Assembly (NCBI GenBank): GCA_934636905.1
Contig: CAKUBJ010000054.1
Coordinates: 1-6,694, forward strand
Direction: 5' to 3'
From: an uncultured Dysosmobacter sp.
Lineage (GTDB): Bacteria; Bacillota; Clostridia; Oscillospirales; Oscillospiraceae
Length of the DNA stretch: 6,694 bases
Shown here: one piece after another, positions 1 through 6,534 of the stretch
Numbering within the stretch: the stretch's first letter is position 1
Layout: the number at the start of each line of letters is the position of its first letter
Program-made: the position numbers and the translations under genes
Notes under the pieces: generated by a model
Told to the model about the DNA's origin: nothing
What the model saw: the letters and a program-made list of their open reading frames with translations, nothing else
Databases searched by the model: none

Positions 1-324
1 CTCCATGACCTGAAGGAAGTGGCGGAGTACACCGGTCTGGACGGCTGCCGGATGCGCTGCGGCTTCCACTTTGACTATCAGGGTATGGAACTGACCTACC
101 ACAAAACCCTGCCCTATTCCACCATTGTGGAAACCGACCCGGCAGACGGCGTCACCTACGACATCCTCTACGATATCCTCATCAAGCAGAACGGTGACAT
201 CCACTCCGACTGGACCGGCGTGATGATGGACGTGCCCGCCTATGAAAAGGTGGTTTTTGAGCCTTACGACCTGAAATGGCTGGAGGGTGCTCAGCGTGTC
301 GAAAAAGAATTTTCTCCCCGCTGA
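1..324 (+). CDS. 3' end of an unrecognised protein (5' truncated)
   Basis: The reading frame is open from the first base of the window and ends at TGA 322-324, giving 107 visible residues. The gene therefore almost certainly begins upstream; the GTG at 19 has no good ribosome site and is probably internal. The visible part is acidic and rich in Tyr and Asp, with no membrane segment, signal peptide or Cys/His metal cluster. It ends in EKEFSPR. Codon use is GC-rich at third positions, like the other genes here, which supports real coding. I do not recognise the family, and no function is assigned. A perfect palindrome begins four bases after the stop codon, consistent with this being the true end of the transcription unit. 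Confidence 0.7.
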   Translation, partial: LHDLKEVAEYTGLDGCRMRCGFHFDYQGMELTYHKTLPYSTIVETDPADGVTYDILYDILIKQNGDIHSDWTGVMMDVPAYEKVVFEPYDLKWLEGAQRVEKEFSPR

Positions 325-328
325 GCCA

Positions 329-358
329 GTTTTCAGAACTTTATAAAGTTCTGAAAAC
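329..358. repeat. Perfect 30-bp palindrome just after a stop codon
   Basis: The left half GTTTTCAGAACTTTA is followed at once by its exact reverse complement, ending at 358. As RNA it would fold into a long AU-rich hairpin with a few loop bases. There is no T-tract on either side, so it is not a textbook intrinsic terminator. It could still act as a 3'-end stabiliser or weak bidirectional terminator for the gene ending at 324, or be the terminal repeat of an inserted element. Confidence 0.75.
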
Positions 359-360
359 AG

Positions 361-609
361 TAGATTTGAATGGCGCAGGGAAACAGCCGAAGCGCTGCCA
401 GCGGCAGAAGAAGCGAGGCTGTTTCGAAGAAGCGGCACGATTTGCGGCACAATGGGCGCAAATCGTAATGCCGCGACGGTGCATCCCTTCTTGGGTTATC
501 TCCGCGCCAAGTGCCGCCGCTTTGCGGCGGTTGCGCTCCGAAACGCGCCTGCGGGCGCAGTCTCGCGCACACCCTTCCTTACCATTGCGGAAGACTCACA
601 ATAATTTCG
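361..609. other. Hairpin-dense intergenic block, no convincing gene
   Basis: Several inverted repeats follow one another closely. GAAACAGCC 380-388 pairs with 417-425 and encloses CTGCC/GGCAG at 395-407. ACGATTTGCG 437-446 pairs with 457-466, extended by GCGGC 432-436 with 470-474. CCGCCGC 514-520 pairs with 524-530, with outer GCGC 504-507 and 533-536. GCGCC 545-549 pairs with 554-558, and CTTCC 574-578 with 589-593. Open frames cross the block on both strands, but none has a ribosome site or recognisable protein character. The density of stems suggests a structured RNA or a miniature repeat element; which strand would be transcribed is unclear. Confidence 0.5.
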
Positions 610-636
610 GCGCCCGGGAGCATTGCTCCCGGGCGC
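610..636. repeat. Strong GC-rich hairpin (12-bp stem, 3-nt loop)
   Basis: GCGCCCGGGAGC (610-621) and its exact reverse complement (625-636) flank the loop ATT. The sequence downstream on the + strand (TTGTCTTGTC) is only moderately T-rich, so termination is possible but not clear. It marks the right edge of the hairpin-dense block; the 30-bp palindrome at 329-358 marks the left edge. Confidence 0.7.
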
Positions 637-788
637 TTGTCTTGTCGGAAAATACGGAAGTCCTGCACGGCAGAAGTAAACGGTTACAAATTGTAATTTT
701 CGTATCAGATGCAGCAAGAATCAGGAGCCGGTTTTTTGGCAAATTTCGCGGGATGTGGGAGATGCAAAACGGAGGCGGCGGTAAAAAC
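637..788. other. AT-richer upstream region, no gene seen
   Basis: Nothing here looks coding. The notable piece is a small near-palindrome at 684-696 (TTACAA-A-TTGTAA), about 95 bp upstream of the -35 box of the G5/3D gene. It is a possible operator, but I cannot name a regulator. A weak leftward promoter-like pair (CAGCAA 712-717 and ATTGTA 690-695 on +, 16-bp spacer) would point into the hairpin-dense block. Confidence 0.35.
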
Positions 789-817
789 TTGACAAAAGTG
801 GGAGATAGGGGTATACT
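789..817 (+). promoter_or_regulatory. Sigma-A promoter for the G5/3D gene
   Basis: A perfect -35 TTGACA (789-794) is separated by exactly 17 bp from TATACT (812-817, one mismatch to TATAAT). Transcription should begin near 824, leaving a leader of about 70 nt before the TTG start at 896. Confidence 0.85.
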
Positions 818-845
818 TAGTCCCAGTTTTGTATAAATTACAAAA

Positions 846-862
846 GTAACAAAACGGTAACG
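846..862 (-). promoter_or_regulatory. Possible WalR-like direct repeat in the 5' leader
   Basis: On the minus strand this reads CGTTAC-N5-TGTTAC. It fits the WalR/YycF box TGT(A/T)A(A/T/C)-N5-TGT(A/T)A(A/T/C), as known from Bacillus, except for the first base. WalR controls cell-wall hydrolases there, including the 3D-domain protein YocH, so the context fits. The site lies downstream of the predicted transcription start, a position that would favour repression. A chance match is quite possible. Confidence 0.3.
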
Positions 863-879
863 GCGCCTTTGGGCGCTGT
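860..879 (+). other. Leader hairpin abutting the ribosome site
   Basis: Bases 860-867 can pair with 872-879 (8 bp including one G-U) around the loop TTTG. The stem ends one base before the AGGAGG at 881-886. It could affect ribosome access or mRNA stability. There is no T-tract, so it is not a terminator. Confidence 0.4.
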
Positions 880-895
880 CAGGAGGTCTTGTATT

Positions 896-1897
896 TTGCG
901 ACATTTACACACCCACAAAACGGTATGGCTGTGCCGTTGCCTGACCCTGATACTGCTGCTGAATGTCACGGCAGCCGGAGTTACGGGCTGGGCGCGGGCG
1001 CTGTATCTGTTCAGCGGTGACGACGGCTCCGCTCCGCTGGACGAAAGTCATACAGGCATTGAATCCACTCTTTTGTATCTGGAAAGCGGCAAAAGCGGTG
1101 AGAACGCCATGCTGACGGCAGGCACGCTGGTTACGGTGCGCCGGGGCGGGGAAACCATCACCGCCACTGCCCAGCAGGAAACGGTCAAGGCGTTTTTGCA
1201 GCGGATGGACATCATCCCCGGCTCCCGGGAGATGGTGGGCATTGAACTGATGGAAAACAGCGTCACCCTGATTGTTTCCGACCATCTTACGGTTTACGAG
1301 CGGGTGACGGAAACGGCGCCCTATCAGACCGTCTACCGGGAAACCCAGTCCCTGCCGGAGGGGCAGGAGCAGGTGGTTCGCCCCGGGCGGGAGGGGCAGC
1401 GCACCGCCATTTATGAGCAGACATGGGTCAGCGGAGAACTGGTTTCCAGTCAGTATGTGGAGGAGATTTCCTCCACCGCCGTAGATGAGATTGTGGAACG
1501 GGGCACCGCCATGACCACCGTGGCGGAAGGCGACGCGGTGGTGGACGTCACCACCAATGCCGACGGCTCCGGCTATCTCACCTTCGCCTCCGGCGGCACC
1601 ATGAAGTTCAGCAAGGCCGTCACCGTCACCGCCACCGCCTATACCGCGGGGTATGACGGCGTAGGCTATACCACCGCCACCGGCACCTTCGTCCACGAGG
1701 GTGTGGCGGCAGTGGATAAGAGGGTCTTCCCTCTTGGCTCCAAACTGTATGTCATGGCGAAAGGGCTGGAATACGGCTATACCAGCGCGGAGGACACCGG
1801 CATGAAGGGGCCGAAGATTGACCTGTATATGGATACCTATCAGGAGTGTATCCAGTTCGGCCGCCGCACTGCCACGGTTTACCTGCTGGAAAGCTGA
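896..1897 (+). CDS. YabE-like DUF348-G5-3D cell-wall protein
   Basis: Predicted 333-residue secreted or membrane-anchored protein. A hydrophobic segment at about residues 9-37 serves as signal or anchor. A DUF348-like segment (about 73-130) follows, then a G5 domain (about 129-203, ending VERGT) and a C-terminal 3D domain (about 242-332). The 3D domain has its three aspartates in place: D274 in AAVDKRVFPLG, D300 in SAEDTG and D309 in KIDLYMD, followed by FGRRTATVYLL. This is the architecture of YabE and relatives of resuscitation-promoting factors, in which the 3D domain resembles MltA-type lytic transglycosylases. Peptidoglycan remodelling outside the membrane is therefore the likely role; G5 may bind the wall. 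I chose TTG at 896 because AGGAGG at 881-886 sits 9 bases upstream. The alternative TTG at 869 would place that site inside the gene. It is monocistronic from its own strong promoter and ends at a shared terminator. Confidence 0.9.
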   Translation: MRHLHTHKTVWLCRCLTLILLLNVTAAGVTGWARALYLFSGDDGSAPLDESHTGIESTLLYLESGKSGENAMLTAGTLVTVRRGGETITATAQQETVKAFLQRMDIIPGSREMVGIELMENSVTLIVSDHLTVYERVTETAPYQTVYRETQSLPEGQEQVVRPGREGQRTAIYEQTWVSGELVSSQYVEEISSTAVDEIVERGTAMTTVAEGDAVVDVTTNADGSGYLTFASGGTMKFSKAVTVTATAYTAGYDGVGYTTATGTFVHEGVAAVDKRVFPLGSKLYVMAKGLEYGYTSAEDTGMKGPKIDLYMDTYQECIQFGRRTATVYLLES

Positions 1898-1914
1898 ACG
1901 GAATCGAATAACAA

Positions 1915-1950
1915 AACCGCCCCGGCGTCCAGATGGATGCCGGGGCGGTT
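1915..1950. terminator. Bidirectional intrinsic terminator between convergent genes
   Basis: AACCGCCCCGGC (1915-1926) pairs fully with 1939-1950. The intervening bases also pair (TCCA 1928-1931 with TGGA 1934-1937), so the stem is almost continuous. On the minus strand it is followed by TTTTGTTATT, a good U-tract that ends the operon whose last stop codon is at 1990-1992. On the plus strand TTCGTATAT follows, weaker, 17 bases after the G5/3D stop codon. Confidence 0.85.
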
Positions 1951-1989
1951 CGTATATACGGGATGCAGTTTTGCCGGGGATGCCGGGCT

Positions 1990-4290
1990 TTATTTCAGCC
2001 GACTGCGGATTTTTGCCTTGACCTCCGGGGAGAGGAGTTTGCCCGCTGCCCGCACCGGCAGACTGGGAAGCCGGAGGAAGCGCCTGCGCACTTCTTCAAA
2101 CGGCTCCACGGCGTAGCTGGCGAAAAACGCCGCGCGATCCGCCGCCGGGGCAATGGGGGATGCCAGACGGGGATTCCCCGCTACGGCTCGCTCCACCGGG
2201 AAGGGGCGGCATTCCAGATTCAGCCGGTCAAAGAGGTAGCTTCCGTGGGGGGTGTTCACCAGCAGGAGGCTGATTCCTGCGTGCTGCTGCTCCGGAAGTT
2301 CCTCCGGCCCCAGCCCCCAGAGATCCCCAAGGGTGAAGTCCCCGGGGCGGTTCAGGTTGGTGTACCGGCAGTCATGGCAGCTCTGCCGCAGGAACAGCGC
2401 CCGGCCAAAGGCCCGGCCGAACCCCGTGGAGAACAGCGGTGCGGAGTCCACGGTGCCGTCCTCGTAGACCGTGGTGAAGTGGCTGTTTTTCCAGCCCTCC
2501 ACCTTGTTACGGAAGCGTACCGCCGTCAGTTCCCGGTGCTTTTTCTGCTCAATGCTCCGGGCAATGTCCTCCCACACGCCGGGAGAGGGGACGCCGTGGC
2601 ACACAAGGTCGCAGGTGGTGAGATTCTCCGGGCGGCAGCCCAGGAAGCGGTACAGCCCGTCCACCTGACAGGGGGTGCCGGAGAACAGCACCGGCCGGGT
2701 CTTCAGGGCTTCCCGGATTTCCCGGAACACGCCGTTCAGGTCGCTCTGGACGTACTTGGCGCCCCGCAGCCGCCACAAATCCTCCTTCCGGAAGCAGGCG
2801 ATGTGGCGCAGGTGCTGATGGCCGTCCATAGCGGCGCCGTACACCACGCCGCCGCCCTCCAGCACATACTCCGCAATGGCGGTAAAGGCGCCGCCGGAGG
2901 TGGAGTCCCTGCGGACGGCGTCGTCCCGGTTCCAGGCGGCAAAGGCGGCAGGCAGGTGCCCTGCCGGTTCCCGCTCCCGGAGGATGGGGCAGATACGGGT
3001 GCAGCGTCCGCAGTGGACGCATGCCTCCGGATTGACGGAGGGAAATTCAAAGCCGGTCTTATCCCGCACCATGGCAATGGCGTCGTGGGGACAGCCTGCG
3101 GCGCAGGCGGTGCAGCCGGTGCAGCGGCTCCGCTCCGCCAGCTTGGGGGCAAAGTCCCGGGCTTTCGGATGTTCCGGCTGGAAGGGGCGGTTTTCCAGCG
3201 CCGATTGCAGGTAATTCAGGGAGTCCTGCCGGGCGGCAGTAAGGGCCTCTTCCACGGCTGCCCAGTCAACAGGCGCCGTCAGTTCCGCCGTGCAGCCTCT
3301 TCCGATGACCCGGTTATCAAGCCCCAGCCGGCCAAGGAGGCTCACCGTCCGGGAGCGCTCCGGCGCCGCCAGTTCCGCCGGGGAAACCGTGGTGAAGAAG
3401 GGGCGGTGGAACTGGACGGAAAACACCGTGCCGTGGAAGGAATTGGTGACGACAAAGGCGGCGTTCCGGAACAAATCCAGAAATTCCGCCGGGCCGGCAT
3501 CCAGAATCTGCCGGGCTTTGGGATGCACCTTCTGCCGGATGCCGCACAGCTGCACCACCGGCAGTCCCGTTTCCCGGCTGAGCCGGTCAAGATACGGCGT
3601 CAGGGCGCCGGGGCGGCTGATGCAGTAGCAGAGAATATACCCGCCGGAGGGGTAGTCCGCCGGGTGGTCTGCCATGGAGGCCCACTGCTCCGCCGTCAGC
3701 AGCAGCGTGGGGTCCAGCACCACCGGCACCTCCTGTCCGGTGATGTCCCGGACAATTTCCTGCCCCCGGGTTTCCCGCACGGAGATGTGGGAAAAGCCCT
3801 CCAGATACCCCTTCAGTTCCTCCCGCATCCCCTCCGGGACGGCGGGGATGCCGAAGGACGGCGCATAGGCGATGCGGCGTCTGTGGGAAAAGCTGCCGAA
3901 AAACACCGGGTCAAAGCGCCCGTCCGGGAAGATTTTGGGATTCCATATCTGGTCACTGCCGGAAACGATGAGGTCGTAGGGCAGCGGCTCCCGCGTCAGC
4001 GCGTCAAAGTTCTCAAAGCGGCGGGGCGAAATCCGCAGGTGCTCCCGGCTGAACTGCTCAAACCGCTGATACCGGCGGCTCAGCGCCGGATAGTGCAGGG
4101 CGGTGTGGGCATCGTGGGCGGCGGAACCGAGGCCGGTGGGACGGCGGAACAGCGCATTGTCCTGATTGACGAAGTAGTCAATGATCTCGCAGTCCCAGCC
4201 GAAGTGCTCCACGGCCCGCTCCGTAGCCGCGGCCTGCAGCAGGGCGCCGTAATGATGGATATGATAAAAGGTAACAAGTCCCGCTTTCAA
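1990..4290 (-). CDS. Pyruvyl transferase / 2x[4Fe-4S] ferredoxin / FrhB-like fusion
   Basis: Predicted cytoplasmic 766-residue protein with three parts. Residues 1-350 are a polysaccharide pyruvyl transferase domain: N-terminal FYHIHHYGALLQA, SGSDQIWNP 110-118, VLDPTLLL 191-198, and TNSFHG 282-287 with the family histidine H286. Residues about 385-440 are a bacterial ferredoxin domain with C390, C393, C396, C400 and C424, C427, C430, C434, enough for two [4Fe-4S] clusters. Residues about 448-766 resemble the F420 hydrogenase/dehydrogenase beta subunit (FrhB): STSGGAF, GTPCQ (C541), LVCHG (C564), SCHDC (C638, C641) and GDFTLGDLWG. The family normally adds ketal pyruvate to glycans. The redox half implies electron transfer, with donor and substrate unknown. 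The TTG start at 4290 is supported by AAGGAAG 8 bases upstream and by alignment with the family N-terminus; no ATG lies near. It is translated 29 bp after the dCMP deaminase. F420 use is not implied. Confidence 0.9.
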   Translation of the reverse strand: MKAGLVTFYHIHHYGALLQAAATERAVEHFGWDCEIIDYFVNQDNALFRRPTGLGSAAHDAHTALHYPALSRRYQRFEQFSREHLRISPRRFENFDALTREPLPYDLIVSGSDQIWNPKIFPDGRFDPVFFGSFSHRRRIAYAPSFGIPAVPEGMREELKGYLEGFSHISVRETRGQEIVRDITGQEVPVVLDPTLLLTAEQWASMADHPADYPSGGYILCYCISRPGALTPYLDRLSRETGLPVVQLCGIRQKVHPKARQILDAGPAEFLDLFRNAAFVVTNSFHGTVFSVQFHRPFFTTVSPAELAAPERSRTVSLLGRLGLDNRVIGRGCTAELTAPVDWAAVEEALTAARQDSLNYLQSALENRPFQPEHPKARDFAPKLAERSRCTGCTACAAGCPHDAIAMVRDKTGFEFPSVNPEACVHCGRCTRICPILREREPAGHLPAAFAAWNRDDAVRRDSTSGGAFTAIAEYVLEGGGVVYGAAMDGHQHLRHIACFRKEDLWRLRGAKYVQSDLNGVFREIREALKTRPVLFSGTPCQVDGLYRFLGCRPENLTTCDLVCHGVPSPGVWEDIARSIEQKKHRELTAVRFRNKVEGWKNSHFTTVYEDGTVDSAPLFSTGFGRAFGRALFLRQSCHDCRYTNLNRPGDFTLGDLWGLGPEELPEQQHAGISLLLVNTPHGSYLFDRLNLECRPFPVERAVAGNPRLASPIAPAADRAAFFASYAVEPFEEVRRRFLRLPSLPVRAAGKLLSPEVKAKIRSRLK

Positions 4291-4319
4291 TCAACAGACT
4301 TCCTTTCCGCAGTGCGGCC

Positions 4320-4820
4320 TTATTTCAGATCCGGAATCATGTTCTCCGGCGTTAGCAGATCGTCCTCAGAGATCCACGCTTCCACGGGAACCACCTCAAA
4401 TTCCGTTTCCGTCCGGCGGATGACCACCCGTTCCAGACCGGCGTTGATAATCATGCGGCGGCACATCAGGCAGGAGGTGGCATCGTTCAGCAGTGCCCCG
4501 GTGGCGGCGTTGCGCCCCACCAGATAGATGGTACCCCCCACCATGTCCCGACGGGAGGCGGAGATAATGGCGTTGGCCTCGGCATGGACACTGCGGCACA
4601 GCTCGTACCGCTCGCCCCGGGGCACCTTCATGGCCTCCCGGGAGCAGTAGCCCATGTCCACGCAGTTGGCGCGGCCCCGGGGGGCGCCGTTGTAGCCGGT
4701 GGAGATAATCTCGTCGTTTTTCACGATGATGGCGCCGTAAATCCGCCGCAGGCAGGTAGCCCGCTCCAGTACGGTTTCGGCAATATCCAGATAGTAGTTT
4801 TCCTTGCTGATGCGCTTCAT
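4320..4820 (-). CDS. dCMP deaminase family protein (ComEB-like)
   Basis: 166-residue zinc deaminase, probably converting dCMP to dUMP in the cytoplasm to feed thymidylate synthesis. Visible family features are YGAIIVKNDEIISTGYNGAPRG (about 28-49), the zinc/catalytic HAE at 79-81 (E81 as proton shuttle) in SVHAEANAI, and the second metal half-site C117-x2-C120 in SCLMCRRMIINAG. The usual Pro before the first cysteine is Ser here. Length agrees with dCMP deaminase/ComE operon protein 2; the closely related com-locus name carries no proven function in DNA uptake. ATG 4820 is chosen because GGGAGG (4828-4833) lies 7 bases upstream. A longer in-frame version reaching 4964 would run through the promoter and the upstream terminator and has no family match. 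It is the first gene of a two-gene operon, with the pyruvyl-transferase fusion following after 29 bp. Confidence 0.92.
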   Translation of the reverse strand: MKRISKENYYLDIAETVLERATCLRRIYGAIIVKNDEIISTGYNGAPRGRANCVDMGYCSREAMKVPRGERYELCRSVHAEANAIISASRRDMVGGTIYLVGRNAATGALLNDATSCLMCRRMIINAGLERVVIRRTETEFEVVPVEAWISEDDLLTPENMIPDLK

Positions 4821-4849
4821 GGGCGAACCTCCCGCATTTTGATATGGTG

Positions 4850-4878
4850 ATTCTATCATACCCGGCGGCGGATGGCAA
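4850..4878 (-). promoter_or_regulatory. Extended -10 sigma-A promoter for the deaminase operon
   Basis: On the minus strand TTGCCA (4878-4873) is followed after 17 bp by TAGAAT (4855-4850), with a TG one base upstream of the -10. Each hexamer differs from consensus at one position. Start of transcription is expected near 4843, giving a leader of only about 23 nt that holds the GGGAGG ribosome site. Confidence 0.75.
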
Positions 4879-4933
4879 GGGGCGCAATCCGCTGCCGCTG
4901 CGCGTTCCGGCGGGTTTTGCCTGCCGGGCAGCC

Positions 4934-4979
4934 GTTTGCGGCGGCAAACAGCCGTCCCTTCCACAGAAAGGACGGCTGT
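4934..4979 (-). terminator. Probable proS 3' terminator with overlapping second hairpin
   Basis: ACAGCCGTCC (4948-4957) pairs with 4970-4979, 10 bp, ending 19 bases after the proS stop codon. On the minus strand only TTTGCC follows, so the U-tract is poor. A second stem, GTTTGC 4934-4939 with GCAAAC 4944-4949, overlaps the first by two bases, so the two compete. Termination is likely but may be incomplete, allowing some read-through toward the deaminase operon. Confidence 0.6.
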
Positions 4980-4998
4980 AAATGTGCAGTAGAGCGGC

Positions 4999-6435
4999 TC
5001 AGTATGCCACGCCCCAGTAAATATCGGTGGTGCACTTCTCGCCGCAGACGGGGCAGACGCCCTCAGTGCCGGACTGCTTCAGCGGCATGCACCGGCTGGA
5101 CACGCCGGCCAGTTCCTTCATCTTCAGTTCGCACTCCAGCTTGCCGCACCACTTGGTGCGGGCGAAGCCGCCTCTGGTTTCCACCATCTCCTTCACTTCC
5201 TGCCAGGAGTTCAGGTCGAAGGTGTTGTCCTCCAGATTCTTCTCCGCCTGGGCGTAGAGATAGTCGTGAACGGCGGTCAGCAGGTTCTGCACCTGCTCCT
5301 CCACCTGCGCCAGAGGGACGAAGGTCTTCTCCCCGGTGTCCCGGCGAGCCAGACAGCACTGTTCCTTTTCCAAATCCCGGGGGCCGATTTCCACCCGGAC
5401 GGGGACACCCTTCATCTCGTACTCGGCGAACTTCCAGCCGGGGGAGTTGTCGGAATCGTCCATTTTCACCCGCAGGCCGGCGGCGGTCAGACGGTCACGG
5501 AGGGCGGCGGCGGCTTCCAGCACGCCGGGCTTATGGGCGGCCACGGGGATCACCACCACCTGAATGGGGGCAATGGCGGGAGGCAGCACCAGACCGTTGT
5601 TGTCGCCGTGGGTCATGATGACGGCGCCGATGAGCCGGGTGGTGGCGCCCCAGGAGGTCTGGAAGGGGTACTGGAGTTTGTTGTCCCGGCCGGCAAAGGT
5701 CACGTCGTAAGCCCGGGAGAACTTGTCCCCGAAATAGTGGCTGGTACCGGACTGAAGGGCCTTGCGGTCCTTCATCATGCTCTCGATGGTATAGGTGGCC
5801 TCGGCGCCGGCAAACTTCTCCTTGTCGGTCTTGCGGCCCTTCACCACGGGCATGGCCAGGGCGTCCCGGCAGAAGTCGGCGTAGCAGTTCAGCTGCTGCT
5901 CGGTTTCCGCCATGGCCTCCTCCGCGGTTTCGTGGATGGTGTGGCCCTCCTGCCACCAGAATTCCCGGCTGCGCAGAAAGGGGCGGGTGGTCTTTTCCCA
6001 GCGGATGACGGAGCACCACTGGTTATACAGCATGGGCAGCTGCCGGTAGGTGTGCAGAACGCTGTGCCAGTGGTCGCAGAACATGGTTTCGGAGGTGGGG
6101 CGGAAGGCAAGGCGCTCCTCCAGCTTTTCGCTGCCGCCCATGGTAACCCAGGCCACCTCCGGGGCGAAGCCGTTCACCAGTTCCCCTTCCTTTTTCAGCA
6201 GGTTTTCGGGAATCAGAGCCGGCATGGCCACGTTGACGTGGCCGGTTTTCTTAAATTCGCCGTCCAGAATCCGCTGGATGTTCTCCCAGATGGCATATCC
6301 GTATGGCCGCAGGATCATAAAGCCCTTGACGCTGGAATAGTCAATCAACTCCGCTTTCTTGCAGATGTCGGTGTACCATTGGGCGAAATCGTCCTCCATG
6401 CTGGTAATCTGTTCAACTTTTTTGTCCTGTGCCAT
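4999..6435 (-). CDS. proS: Prolyl-tRNA synthetase, archaeal-type (type 3)
   Basis: 478-residue class II aminoacyl-tRNA synthetase charging tRNA-Pro in the cytoplasm. The catalytic core shows a motif 1 region around GHVNVAMPALIPENLL (65-80), RPTSET (112-117), motif 2 FLRSREFWWQEGHT (153-166) and motif 3 SWGATTRLIGAVIMTHGD (261-278). The anticodon-binding domain follows (about 288-390). The C-terminal zinc-type domain has C430, C435, C449, C461, C464 and C468, and the chain ends in WGVAY. Length, absence of the bacterial insertion editing domain and the terminal Tyr match the eukaryotic/archaeal-like ProRS found in some bacteria such as Thermus. ATG 6435 has GAGGG 7 bases upstream. It has its own promoter, with a candidate attenuator in the leader. 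No truncation or frameshift is seen. Confidence 0.97.
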   Translation of the reverse strand: MAQDKKVEQITSMEDDFAQWYTDICKKAELIDYSSVKGFMILRPYGYAIWENIQRILDGEFKKTGHVNVAMPALIPENLLKKEGELVNGFAPEVAWVTMGGSEKLEERLAFRPTSETMFCDHWHSVLHTYRQLPMLYNQWCSVIRWEKTTRPFLRSREFWWQEGHTIHETAEEAMAETEQQLNCYADFCRDALAMPVVKGRKTDKEKFAGAEATYTIESMMKDRKALQSGTSHYFGDKFSRAYDVTFAGRDNKLQYPFQTSWGATTRLIGAVIMTHGDNNGLVLPPAIAPIQVVVIPVAAHKPGVLEAAAALRDRLTAAGLRVKMDDSDNSPGWKFAEYEMKGVPVRVEIGPRDLEKEQCCLARRDTGEKTFVPLAQVEEQVQNLLTAVHDYLYAQAEKNLEDNTFDLNSWQEVKEMVETRGGFARTKWCGKLECELKMKELAGVSSRCMPLKQSGTEGVCPVCGEKCTTDIYWGVAY

Positions 6436-6458
6436 TGTTCTTCCCTCAACTTTATTCT

Positions 6459-6483
6459 AAAAAATCGGAGATTTGGAATCTCC
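6459..6483 (-). terminator. Intrinsic terminator inside the proS leader (candidate attenuator)
   Basis: On the minus strand GGAGATT-CCA-AATCTCC (6483-6467) forms a 7-bp stem, followed by GA and then six T (6464-6459). It lies between the predicted transcription start (about 6496) and the proS ATG at 6435, so it would cut the transcript before the gene unless disrupted. It could instead serve transcripts coming from the right. Confidence 0.65.
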
Positions 6484-6502
6484 ACAGAGTCTGTAACATC
6501 TT

Positions 6503-6531
6503 ATTTTATCGTTTCTGCGGCCTGTTGTCAA
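6503..6531 (-). promoter_or_regulatory. Sigma-A promoter for proS
   Basis: On the minus strand a perfect TTGACA (6531-6526), a 17-bp spacer and TAAAAT (6508-6503, one mismatch) form a strong promoter. The expected start is near 6496, giving a leader of about 60 nt. Confidence 0.85.
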
Positions 6532-6534
6532 CCG

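Noticed and set aside
276..836. Open frames through the 325-840 intergenic region on both strands
   Set aside because: No ribosome site and Arg/Ala/Cys-rich translations that follow the hairpins rather than protein-like patterns. The rightward one also overlaps the strong promoter at 789-817.
869..895. Earlier TTG start for the G5/3D gene
   Set aside because: It would place the AGGAGG ribosome site inside the gene, and nothing suitable lies upstream of 869.
905..1696. Minus-strand open frame (263 codons) opposite the G5/3D gene
   Set aside because: Gly-rich translation without recognisable motifs; the plus strand encodes well-conserved G5 and 3D domains.
1933..4527. Very long plus-strand open frame (864 codons)
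   Set aside because: It lies opposite the pyruvyl-transferase fusion and the deaminase, both with clear motifs. Its translation is low-complexity (Gly, Ala, Pro, Arg rich), as expected of an antisense shadow in GC-rich DNA.
4821..4964. N-terminal extension of the deaminase
   Set aside because: The extension covers a good promoter, a terminator hairpin and the GGGAGG site, and is absent from the known family.
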